Positions 32,401-42,921 of a stretch of 64,000 bases of DNA are shown here, piece after piece; position 1 is the stretch's first letter, and the number at the start of each line of letters is the position of its first letter. Made by a program: the position numbers and the translations under genes. The notes beneath the pieces are model-generated. The model made no database searches and was not told the origin of the DNA. It saw only the letters and a program-made list of their open reading frames with translations. Source of the DNA: Haberlea rhodopensis (lineage: Eukaryota; Streptophyta; Magnoliopsida; Lamiales; Gesneriaceae); assembly GCA_907163345.1 (NCBI GenBank), contig CAJQUN010000003.1, positions 25,931,879-25,995,878 of the forward strand. The letters run 5' to 3'.

Positions 32401-33971
32401 TACTGTACTTGCGAAACAAACACTTTGTCTTCAAATGATATATAAATCTCCACAAAATAACATAAGATGGATCAACTATCCAACTTATCTGCCACTGGTT
32501 GCTTCACATAAGCAGAACAATCTCAAATCTATATTTGGATTATTTTTCAGTCCATATCGTATATGGAGTTTTGGTCACTGTATTGTATGAATTATGTTCA
32601 ACAAATATGTAACTTTAGATAGTTATTCAAAGAGATCACACTCTCTTTAAGATGACTCAACATCTCCTTGCACTAACATTTAGTGTTCAACATATGTCCA
32701 TATGAATCAAATTCAATGGACATTCAGCACATGCTAAAGATATGTGGGATTTAAGTTATCATTCTTTTATATTCTTTGAACATAATCATAGTACTAGTTC
32801 ATAAGTTCACCAGATTCAATAAAACATGTATTCTTAAAAATACTGCAAATCACATTCGCAAATTTAAAAGAATGTCATTATCTATCAAAATAGGAACAAT
32901 GTTCTTGATTAAATCTAGAACAAATAAATAATGATCAAACCAGTTCCTAACCAGTTGAAGATTTTATATTAAATAAATGTTTCAAACAACCTTTCCTGCA
33001 ACTCTTGCTACAATGCTTAGCCTCAGGTGAGTTTCACATTCCTTGGGCTCTCTACTTCTTCTCATCACATGCAACTCTTTGCAAAGATGCGAACACAAGT
33101 GGCATCATATACCAAAGAGTAGAACCAATAGAAACATTTAATTTTAATATAAAACATACCCTTTCTAGAACGCTTATAGTCTAGGTATTTCTTACAATTT
33201 TGAGCTAGTGACCAGCAGTGAAAACATAGATGCCTCTCCTTTCTTAGTTGCTACTATACATTTTCGTCTTTTGAGGTTGAGAACCATTTCCCTTCATCTT
33301 CTTTATCCTTGAACTCTTCCTACCGTTGGTAGAAGATTCGACAAGAAGAACACATTTCTCCTTTGAGTCAAGGACTCATTAGTTTCCAACGTTTTGACTA
33401 TAAGATCAAATCTACAGTTAGTTAATGAGGTATCGTCACATTCAGATTTTCCAATTGATCAACAAGAGATATTTTTCTTACACCATGCTCATAAACCGAA
33501 GCCCCATCTCGCATGTGAAATGAAAATAGCTCTTTTGAAATCGCGAGTCTCAGTAATCGCGTCCGTTCACCAAACAACATTTGTAGGTGTTGGAAAATAT
33601 TAGCAATGTGAACGAATTTCTCATATCTGTGTTGAAACTCTTTAGTGACATTGATGCTATCATATAGCACCTAGCCGAGGATCATCGTCCCACCACTTCT
33701 CAAGTGTGGCGATCTCTTCATGAGACGAACCGGGAGACACTTCAACATCAGGCTCCCACCAAGGGTATATAGCAACTTTTCAGAAGCAATCATCATTTTA
33801 AAATTAATAGCCAATCCTAGTGCTTAATTTGTTTATATCGAGATTCGATGTAATCGGATTCACGGCAATAACAATATTGAGAATAAACAGAAAATATACG
33901 CAAACCGTTTGATTATTAATTAATTCAAAAACTATGGACTTTAGTTATTGAACGCTCCCACTAAATTTTTC
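29463..33971 (-). pseudogene. Copia gag-pol remnants, heavily decayed
   Basis: No long frame survives, but order and motifs can be followed on the minus strand. Gag: EKWWDDDPRLGA and EFQHRYEKF near 33660-33740, then YEHGVRKISLVDQLENL at about 33425-33490 (UBN2-type). RT: VDLQVKAWSGCEGGDLQSL near 31990-32040, and a trace of MDVKTAFLNG near 31850. RNase H: SWKRSKQDTTLDSTTEAEYI at about 31130-31215, then its C-terminal tail to about 30890. Stops and shifts occur throughout. This is much older decay than in the elements nested within it. Bases 29478-30890 show nothing recognisable. Confidence 0.75.
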
Positions 33972-34483
33972 GAATTTGTGACATCCCCGAAATGGTTAAT
34001 TGCTATTTGGCTTTAATTGTGATTATATGATTAATTATGGTGGTAATTAATTATGTGTTGGAATTTATTTACCTTATGGAAATGCATGATCATGTGGATA
34101 GGGTGACCGGGGGTTGCATTTCAGGGTGCATGTGGTGCATGTTGGGTAAATATTATTGGAAGCATGATTTATTTGCCTTTGGTAGCAATTTATTAGAAAT
34201 CATGTGTTTAATTGATATTTGGTGCATTATGAGTAAATGCTTTGAAAATATCATGTTGGGGTGTTTTATACACCATGGAATTATTTTGGTATGCTTTTAA
34301 TTAAATTAACACAATCCCCTTTTATCCCCAACCCCACTTTACCAAATCACTTTCACTTTACCAAATCAAAACCCACAAACCCTTTCCCTTCTTCCATTTT
34401 CGAGCTCAAGCCTAGGGTTGAGGAGAAACCTTTCAAAAATCTTGATTTGTGGAGCATATTAGGTGATTTGAGATCCCCAAGAG

Positions 34484-35033
34484 GTATGGGTACCTCATGC
34501 TTTAATTTTGTAAGGTTTTGTTTGAGTTTGGTTTGATTTTGAATGATTTTGAAATGGGTTTGTGAGGGTTGTTGTGGTTTTGTTTAAAGGTTGGATTTAT
34601 ACTTGTTTTGAAGTATGTTTTGGTGGTTCATGTTGGTATTTATGTTGTTGGTTGGTTGGTTTGAGTATTGGGTTGGATTGGAAGGTTTTGGTATGCAAAA
34701 ATGGTGAAAAATCGCGAGTCTGTGCGAGGCGATCGACCGCCTGAAATGGGGCGATCGATCGCCGCAAGGCAGTACCAAAATTTCGGGTTAGGCGACCGAT
34801 CGCCTGTTATGAGGCGACCGATCGCCGAGAGGCAGTAGGTTTTTTCAAAAGAATGGCGATCGATCGCCATGTTTGGGGCGACCGATCGCCGCCGTGTAAA
34901 TTTTGAGGCGATCGATCGCCTATGGGAAGCGATCGATCGCCGCCTGTGGAATTTTGGAAAATGGTTTATTTTGTCAAATTTTTGGTATTTGGCTATTATT
35001 TGGCTTCTAATATGGGGTTGTGTGATTGTGTAG
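34484..35033 (+). other. Candidate intron inside the LTR (three copies)
   Basis: This 550-base segment starts AG/GTATGG and ends CTTCTAATATGG...TTGTGTAG/AACC, with the putative branch-point A 23 bases before the final AG. The other LTRs have it at 40312-40861 and 54856-55405. In the LTR of the nested element (45584-46990, minus strand) the upstream flank joins AACCATCCC directly. It contains the whole palindrome array. Confidence 0.5.
34729..34940. repeat. GCGATCGATCGC palindrome array (8 units), first LTR
   Basis: Units start at 34729, 34751, 34792, 34814, 34856, 34878, 34908 and 34929. Four are perfect, the rest read GCGATCGACCGC or GCGACCGATCGC. Distances from the first are 22, 63, 85, 127, 149, 179 and 200 bases, all within 0.2 of a whole 10.5-base turn. 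Copies lie at 40557-40768 and 55101-55312. In the last copy the third unit is the perfect form GCGATCGATCGC where the other two have GCGACCGATCGC. Confidence 0.95.
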
Positions 35034-36100
35034 AACCATCCCAGGTAGCAACACAACCGAGGAATTGAAGCCGGACCAATTCCACTTTTGGAAAGGTACG
35101 TAGTGGACGTACGGGCACCCAACGGTAACATGTATTTTATATACTCATTGATTATGCATTGTGGATGCGGGTATATATGTGGTATTGCATTGTGGATGCA
35201 TATACATGTTGATTTATGCCATATGTGGTATTGCATTGTGGATGCATATACATGGTAATTGATGCATATTGATGATAGATGCATATTATGATTATTGGAT
35301 GCACATCCCATGAGTCGTGGTCATCCTTTGATGATTTTAATGCTTGCCGCTTTTGTTTTGGTTCCTCTAAATGTGAAGCGAGGGGTGGGAGCGCCGCATG
35401 TCACATTTGAGCGTGGTTGTCATATGGGGCGAGGAAAGGGTATTTGCCGCTCTTTGTGAAGCGAGGGGTGGGAGTACCGCATGTCCATTGTAGCGAGGTT
35501 ATCCTATGCCGCCCATATGAAAATAAGCGAGGGGCATTAAAATACACTGTGATGGACAGACTAGGGAATGGTGACCAATATTTGGTACTGTTGAGATGGT
35601 ATATGATGTCATGACATGTTTTGGCCATTAAAAATAATCTGTTGATTATACTCATGAGTTATGGTACAGGGACAACCAAACGGGAAGCGTTTGAAATGCA
35701 TGGAAAACAGGAAGTGTTTTATATTGATTATGCATTTACGCTTTATCTTCATATTGTGTTGAATATGAATGATTATTATTGCTCATGTTTGGGGGTTGTC
35801 CTTGTAGGTACCTTTTTGGCATGATAGAAAGGCTTGAACGGGTTGAGACAGTGAGCTTCAAGAGCATCTTTGGTAGATGAAAGGACAGGATTCTTTTGTA
35901 TAGTGCCTACTCTAGGAGTAGCGTAAAACTTTAGTGAACACATTCATTGATTGGAATGTAATTAATCCTTTTGGTAGTCCTTTATTTTGGCATGTAAATG
36001 CTTAAGCTCATAGACTCCACTTGTTTATTATACTCTGATCATTGTTATTAGCTCTATTATGCCTTCTTTCCGCACTTAAGGATTAGGGTCCTTACATTAG

Positions 36101-36112
36101 TGATATCAGAGC
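36101..36112 (+). other. Primer-binding site of first unit
   Basis: TGATATCAGAGC, one mismatch from the initiator-Met site TGGTATCAGAGC, four bases after the LTR end. The same variant is present after the middle LTR at 41931-41942. Confidence 0.85.
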
Positions 36113-36305
36113 AGTGGTTAGAGAACCCGGGAACGAGTGAGGGGTAGCCTTAGCATGTTTGGCTAGGTGCTTACATTTGGAGCATGTTTATGCATGTGGT
36201 GCATATTGATGTATATCCTGTTATACTAACATGCTTATATCACTCCTGTTATCTAATGACATGATATATATTGCTTTGGATTGTTGTTAACATTTGTGTT
36301 ACAGC

Positions 36306-36992
36306 ATGGCTGCTAATGAGGAAGTCGGAGATGTTGGGAGTGTGAATGCGAGTATTGGACATGCTAATCCTCTACCTCCACCGGCCGTAGGGATGGAACC
36401 AGTAGTTCAGTTATTGCTACCGGGTGAGATTAGCTTGACTCAGTTTCTGTCTTATCATCCGCCCCGGTTTGAGGGGACAGAGTCCGGAGAAGAAGCTGAA
36501 GAGTGGCTGGAGAGACTTGAGCAGATCTTTGTATCGGCTCCTTGTGCTATTACTGCTTGGCTGAGGTTGGCGGAGTTCCAGTTGGCTAAGAAACCATTGA
36601 TGTGGTGGAGGAGCACAGTGATGGAGATGAGAGCACTAGGTGCTGTGATTGATTGGACGCTCTTCAGGACCAGGTTCTTGAACCGATACTTCTCCGCGGC
36701 AGCAAGACAGACAAAGGAGGATGAATTTACCAGTTTGAGGCAAGGGAACATGACAGTGGCGGACTATGCCACACGGTACTCTTCGTTGTTGAGGTACGTT
36801 CCCCACATTGCCACCAGTGGGCATGCTAAGATGAGGAACTTTATGAAAGGGTTGCGACCGGAGCTCTATGACCGGGTTATCACTAACAACCCAACTTCAT
36901 TTGACGATGCTCTCACAAGAGCGGAGCTTGCTGAGCTAGGAGTGGGAGCTTACGCTATGCCACCACGGGTACCCGCAACAGAGGCAGACTAG
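36306..36992 (+). pseudogene. gag: Chromovirus gag fragment, first unit
   Basis: It starts at the ATG 36306 (MAANEEVGD), preceded by TTGTGTTACAG/C, rather than at an upstream in-frame ATG inside the leader. The capsid region (FEGTESGEEAEEWLERLEQ to ELAELGVGAYA) is identical by eye to 42136 on. Near 36967 single-base changes shift the frame, and at 36999-37002 the gene is fused to the reversed leader of the nested element. The knuckle, protease and RT are missing. Confidence 0.88.
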
Positions 36993-37002
36993 TGACAGTT
37001 TG

Positions 37003-38620
37003 CTGCCATACTGCAACACAAGGGTTAACAACAAAATCCAAAAGCAGTTCATATATACATCGTCAGAAACCAATAACATGTTATCATAACAGTCATATAC
37101 TTCATGTGTAACATAGCATGTCAAGAGCAAGCGCCTAGCCAACCTACTGCTAAGGCTACCCTTCACTCATCCCCGGGTTATCTAACCACTGCTCTGATAC
37201 CACTAATGTAGGGTCTACCTACCTTAACATCAGTTTAATACGTATTATGAACTAAACATGCATTAGAGACATTCTTAGAGTACTGGTTGTTTATGTGAGC
37301 TCAAGGTAATTACAGGCCAAAATGAAACTTCAATGCTTAGTTAATTACATTCCCCAAAAAGAATGTTAATGCTAACAAAATCCTGTATCTATCTCTTATG
37401 TTCCTCAGCTCAACATCTCAACCCGGCCTTAGTCTCGATCCAAAAGTGTACCTACAGGAACAACCCATCGTGAGCATGTACATCATGAGATAAAGGCATA
37501 TAAATAATGCATGGGAATAATTGATAATATATACTTCCTGTTTAATAGTACTATCCTTCCTTGGTTGTCCCTGTGTCATAATTACGTATATGATCATTAG
37601 TTCAAGACATGAATGAATAACATCGTACTTCGTATAAGAGCTCACAACAATCCATGTTAATTAGAAATGGGACTGTCCGGGTACTATTATGACAGCGGCA
37701 CAATTGGCCCCCTCGCTCGACATAACACATCTTATGATACCCATCGCTACGCCTTGATAGCGGATGTATCTCTTATTCAGCGGATGATACCCGTCGCTAC
37801 ACCTTGATAGCGGATGTACCCCCATCGCTCAGCGGATGATACCCATCGCTACACCTAGCGGATGTACCCCCATCGCTCAGTTATGTGAGCGGCAAGGCCT
37901 TCCTCGCTTGCCCATAATAGTCACCGGACATTCGACCACTCTAAGTAGCATAGTCAACATGTATCATCATCTTAAAAGCATCATCATTCCAAACATCATC
38001 ACCGTATCGTAATTGTTATCGTAACATCATATCATCTTCGGTTATCACAATATCATCATCAATAATCATCATAAACATCATAATCATCATCATAAACACT
38101 TACACAATTTAATGTATAGTCATAGTTGAGGAATATGTTACCGTTGATGCCCGTACGTTTCTTACGTACCTTATCAAAATGTGGCGAAGTCGTAGTACTT
38201 TATCGTCTCGAAGTTTGTGGGTCCTTGGATGGTTCAAGAAATGCAAGGATGAAGCTTTGACAAGAATTTCTTCCCACCTTTAGGGTTAATTTCGAAAAAT
38301 GGGGGAAAGGGAATTTGGGAAAGTGGTTTTGGGAGTTTGAGTGTAAAAGTGAGGTGGGGTAAAAGTGGTGGGTTATATCTTACTTTTAATTTGTAACCCC
38401 AATAACAACATGATGTATTTAAAATACATTAACATGATAAGCATTACAAATTTGTAATCAAACTTCATTAAACTCACATCATCCTCATACTTAAAATTAA
38501 CATCTACCTTAAATCATGTTTACTTCTTCATTTCCCAAACATGTCTTAAACATCATAATAAATCATCATATAAACATAATTAATGTTCAAGTTACCATCA
38601 ATTAATTTCGGGGCATTACA
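37003..38620 (-). repeat. Remnant of nested chromovirus: leader and 5' LTR
   Basis: 37003-37206 matches 51561-51763 (leader and initiator-Met primer site) and 37207-38620 matches 51764-53170 (LTR). The following AGAGA at 38621-38625 is the same target duplication as at 53171-53175. It is what remains of a second copy of the nested element after deletion of its gag-pol and 3' LTR. Compared with the other copies it has many single-base insertions and deletions and few substitutions. Confidence 0.9.
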
Positions 38621-39771
38621 AGAGACCTGGCGGCGAATTGCGGAGCTTTGGAGATACCGAAGTGGAAGTGGGAGCACATTTCCATGGACTTCGTGACTCA
38701 TTTGCCGAGGAGTGCTTCAGGCTTCGATGCTATTTGGGTGATTGTGGACAGATTTGACCAAGGTAGCCCACTTTATCCCTTATAGCATGACCTTTACATT
38801 CTTGAGGATGGCGCAGTTATATATTAGAGATGTGGTGAGATTGCATGGGATCCCCGTTTCTATTGTGTCAGATCGAGATCCGCGATTCACATCTCATTTT
38901 TGGGAAGGCCTTCAGTCAGCCTTGGGAACTGAAGTCAGATTGAGCACTGCTTATCATCCTCAGACGGATGGTCAGACCCGAGCGCACAATTCAGACGCTC
39001 GAGGACATGCTGAGAGCTTGTGTTTTGGAGTTCGATACTTCTTGGCAGGATTCAGTGCCTCTGGTAGAGGTTTTCTTATAACAATAGCTACCAGGCAAGT
39101 ATTCAGATGGCTCCGTTTGAAGCTCTTATGGCAGACGATGTAGATCACACCTTATGTTGGGATGATTTGGACAGTAGACCAGTCGGAGGGCCTGAGTTGA
39201 TCCGGGAAATGGAAGAAAAGATAAAGATTATAAGGCAGAAAATGAAAGCGGCCCAAGACAGACAGGCAGCTTATGCGAATAAAACGGCGGAGACCGTTAG
39301 AATTTCGGTTGGGAGATAAGGTCTTTTTGAAGATCTCGCCTTTCAGAGGCGTTGTGCGATTTGGGATGCGCGGGGAAACTGTCTCCGAGGTATGTTGGAC
39401 CGTACGAGATTTTACAGCGCATTGGCACCTTAGCTTACCGACTGGCCTTGCCGCCTTCTTTATCTGGTATACATGATGTGTTTCATGTATCTATGCTGCG
39501 GAAGTATGAACCGGATCCGTCTCACGTGTTGCAGCCTTCCGAAGTTCAGTTGGAATCAGATGTATCTTATGTGGAACGGCCTGTTAGAATTCTGGACAGA
39601 GCAGACCGTAGACTTCGGAACAAAGTGATACCAATGATCAAAGTTCAGTGGGATCGCAGGGGTGTCGAGGAGGCTACGTGGGAGACGGAAGCAGCATATG
39701 GTGCAGCACTACCCGGAACTATTCTCTGGTATGAGTTTATGTTTAGTTTCTGTTGGGGTAAGTGCATGTGA
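38621..39771 (+). pseudogene. pol: Chromovirus integrase core and chromodomain, first unit
   Basis: Equivalent to 53171-54336 but with about eight single-base indels between 38640 and 39380, so no continuous frame exists. Recognisable parts are the first integrase aspartate region (FVTHLPRS), SDRDPRFTSHFWEG (38868-38910), YHPQTDGQT (38950-38980), and the C-terminal YEILQRIGTLAYRLALP with PVRILDRADRRLRNKVIPM (39410-39650). An extra A near 39690 changes the last residues. Confidence 0.85.
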
Positions 39772-39791
39772 TTTCGAGGACGAAATCTTAT

Positions 39792-39805
39792 AAGTAGGGG
39801 AGTAT
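39792..39805 (+). other. Polypurine tract before middle LTR
   Basis: AAGTAGGGGAGTAT directly precedes the LTR start TGTGACATCC. The same tract is at 54335-54348 before the third LTR. Confidence 0.8.
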
Positions 39806-41926
39806 TGTGACATCCCCGAAATGGTTAATTGCTATTTGGCTTTAATTGTGATTATATGATTAATTATGGTGGTAATTAATTATGTGTTGGAATTTATTTA
39901 CCTTATGGAAATGCATGATCATGTGGATAGGGTGACCGGGGGTTGCATTTCAGGGTGCATGTGGTGCATGTTGGGTAAATATTATTGGAAGCATGATTTA
40001 TTTGCCTTTGGTAGCAATTTATTAGAAATCATGTGTTTAATTGATATTTGGTGCATTATGAGTAAATGCTTTGAAAATATCATGTTGGGGTGTTTTATAC
40101 ACCATGGAATTATTTTGGTATGCTTTTAATTAAATTAACCCAATCCCCTTTTATCCCCAACCCCACTTTACCAAATCACTTTCACTTTACCAAATCAAAA
40201 CCCACAAACCCTTTCCCTTCTTCCATTTTCGAGCTCAAGCCTAGGGTTGAGGAGAAACCTTTCAAAATCTTGATTTGTGGAGCATATTGGGTGATTTGAG
40301 ATCCCCAAGAGGTATGGGTACCTCATGCTTTAATTTTGTAAGGTTTTGTTTGAGTTTGGTTTGATTTTGAATGATTTTGAAATGGGTTTGTGAGGGTTGT
40401 TGTGGTTTTGTTTAAAGGTTGGATTTATACTTGTTTTGAAGTATGTTTTGGTGGTTCATGTTGGTATTTATGTTGTTGGTTGGTTGGTTTGAGTATTGGG
40501 TTGGATTGGAAGGTTTTGGTATGCAAAAATGGTGAAAAATCGCGAGTCTGTGCGAGGCGATCGACCGCCTGAAATGGGGCGATCGATCGCCGCAAGGCAG
40601 TACCAAAATTTCGGGTTAGGCGACCGATCGCCTGTTATGAGGCGACCGATCGCCGAGAGGCAGTAGGTTTTTTCAAAAGAATGGCGATCGATCGCCATGT
40701 TTGGGGCGACCGATCGCCGCCGTGTAAATTTTGAGGCGATCGATCGCCTATGGGAAGCGATCGATCGCCGCCTGTGGAATTTTGGAAAATGGTTTATTTT
40801 GTCAAATTTTTGGTATTTGGCTATTATTTGGCTTCTAATATGGGGTTGTGTGATTGTGTAGAACCATCCCAGGTAGCAACACAACCGAGGAATTGAAGCC
40901 GGACCAATTCCACTTTTGGAAAGGTACGTAGTGGACGTACGGGCACCCAACGGTAACATGTATTTTATATACTCATTGATTATGCATTGTGGATGCGGGT
41001 ATATATGTGGTATTGCATTGTGGATGCATATACATGTTGATTTATGCCATATGTGGTATTGCATTGTGGATGCATATACATGGTAATTGATGCATATTGA
41101 TGATAGATGCATATTATGATTATTGGATGCACATCCCATGAGTCGTGGTCATCCTTTGATGATTTTAATGCTTGCCGCTTTTTGTTTTGGTTCCACTAAA
41201 TGTGAAGCGAGGGGTGGGAGCGCCGCATGTCACATTTGAGCGTGGTTGTCATATGGGGCGAGGAAAGGGTATTTGCCGCTCTTTGTGAAGCGAGGGGTGG
41301 GAGTACCGCATGTCCATTGTAGCGAGGTTATCCTATGCCGCCCATATGAAAATAAGCGAGGGGCATTAAAATACACTGTGATGGACAGACTAGGGAATGG
41401 TGACCAATATTTGGTACTGTTGAGATGGTATATGATGTCATGACATGTTTTGGCCATTAAAAATAATCTGTTGATTATACTCATGAGTTATGGTACAGGG
41501 ACAACCAAACGGGAAGCGTTTGAAATGCATGGAAAACAGGAAGTGTTTTATATTGATTATGCATTTACGCTTTATCTTCATATTGTGTTGAATATGAATG
41601 ATTATTATTGCTCATGTTTGGGGGTTGTCCTTGTAGGTACCTTTTTTGGCATGATAGAAAGGCTTGAACGGGTTGAGACAGTGAGCTTCAAGAGCATCTT
41701 TGGTAGATGAAAGGACAGGATTCTTTTGTATAGTGCCTACTCTAGGAGTAGCGTAAAACTTTAGTGAACACATTCATTGATTGGAATGTAATTAATCCTT
41801 TTGGTAGTCCTTTATTTTGGCATGTAAATGCTTAAGCTCATAGACTCCACTTGTTTATTATACTCTGATCATTGTTATTAGCTCTATTATGCCTTCTTTC
41901 CGCACTTAAGGATTAGGGTCCTTACA
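39806..41926 (+). repeat. Middle LTR of chromovirus array
   Basis: 2121 bases. It serves as 3' LTR of the first unit and 5' LTR of the second. It is followed by the primer site TGATATCAGAGC at 41931. It shares with the first LTR, against the third, bases in the palindrome array and in the GCGAGG cluster, and is thus slightly closer to the first. Confidence 0.93.
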
Positions 41927-42135
41927 TTAGTGATATCAGAGCAGTGGTTAGAGAACCCGGGAACGAGTGAGGGGTAGCCTTAGCATGTTTGGCTAGGTGC
42001 TTACATTTGGAGCATGTTTATGCATGTGGTGCATATTGATGTATATCCTGTTATACTAACATGCTTATATCACTCCTGTTATCTAATGACATGATATATA
42101 TTGCTTTGGATTGTTGTTAACATTTGTGTTACAGC

Positions 42136-42921
42136 ATGGCTGCTAATGAGGAAGTCGGAGATGTTGGGAGTGTGAATGCGAGTATTGGACATGCTAATCC
42201 TCTACCTCCACCGGCCGTAGGGATGGAACCAGTAGTTCAGTTATTGCTACCGGGTGAGATTAGCTTGACTCAGTTTCTGTCTTATCATCCGCCCCGGTTT
42301 GAGGGGACAGAGTCCGGAGAAGAAGCTGAAGAGTGGCTGGAGAGACTTGAGCAGATCTTTGTATCGGCTCCTTGTGCTATTACTGCTTGGCTGAGGTTGG
42401 CGGAGTTCCAGTTGGCTAAGAAACCATTGATGTGGTGGAGGAGCACAGTGATGGAGATGAGAGCACTAGGTGCTGTGATTGATTGGACGCTCTTCAGGAC
42501 CAGGTTCTTGAACCGATACTTCTCCGCGGCAGCAAGACAGACAAAGGAGGATGAATTTACCAGTTTGAGGCAAGGGAACATGACAGTGGCGGACTATGCC
42601 ACACGGTACTCTTCGTTGTTGAGGTACGTTCCCCACATTGCCACCAGTGGGCATGCTAAGATGAGGAACTTTATGAAAGGGTTGCGACCGGAGCTCTATG
42701 ACCGGGTTATCACTAACAACCCAACTTCATTTGACGATGCTCTCACAAGAGCGGAGCTTGCTGAGCTAGGAGTGGGAGCTTACGCTATGCCACCACCGGT
42801 ACCGCAACAGAGGCAGACTAGTGACAGTTTGAGGCCTCGGGGTGAGCCATTTAAACCCCGTGGTGCCTCTTCGTCTTTCGCGGTATGGTGGAAAGAAACA
42901 CTTTGGACAGAAGCAGGATAA
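42136..42921 (+). pseudogene. gag: Chromovirus gag, second unit
   Basis: MAANEEVGD start at 42136. Capsid to about codon 220, then a Pro/Arg-rich stretch. A single-base shift near 42870-42885 moves the reading from this frame to that of the pol ORF, so the frame ends at 42921 instead of running into the zinc knuckle. In the intact relative at 47035-51567 gag and pol are one frame. The break is therefore an inactivating mutation, unless it acts as a programmed frameshift, for which no slippery site is obvious. Confidence 0.85.

Larger units (their letters stand above)
33977..36096 (+). repeat. First LTR of chromovirus array
   Basis: TGTGACATCCCCGAAATGG to GGGTCCTTACA, 2120 bases. Parts in order: pyrimidine-rich stretch, AGAG/GTATGG (34484), palindrome array (34729-34940), CTTCTAAT and TGTGTAG/AACC (35033), a 46-base-period repeat (35175-35254), alternating GCGAGG and CCGC motifs (35347-35530), and the TAGTGCCTACTCTAGGAGTAG block. 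It differs from the other two LTRs at only a handful of bases. ORFs of 60-223 codons in it recur in all three LTRs only because the LTRs are alike. Confidence 0.93.

Noticed and set aside
34729..34940. CRISPR-like repeat-spacer array
   Set aside because: Units are 12-base palindromes with spacers of 9-30 bases, in plant LTRs, without any cas gene.
34640..35311. A 223-codon minus-strand ORF rich in Arg-Ser-Ile-Ala, repeated at 40468-41139 and 55012-55683
   Set aside because: It lies in the LTR and its unusual composition comes from the GATCGATC palindromes. It recurs three times only because the LTRs are nearly identical. No known domain.
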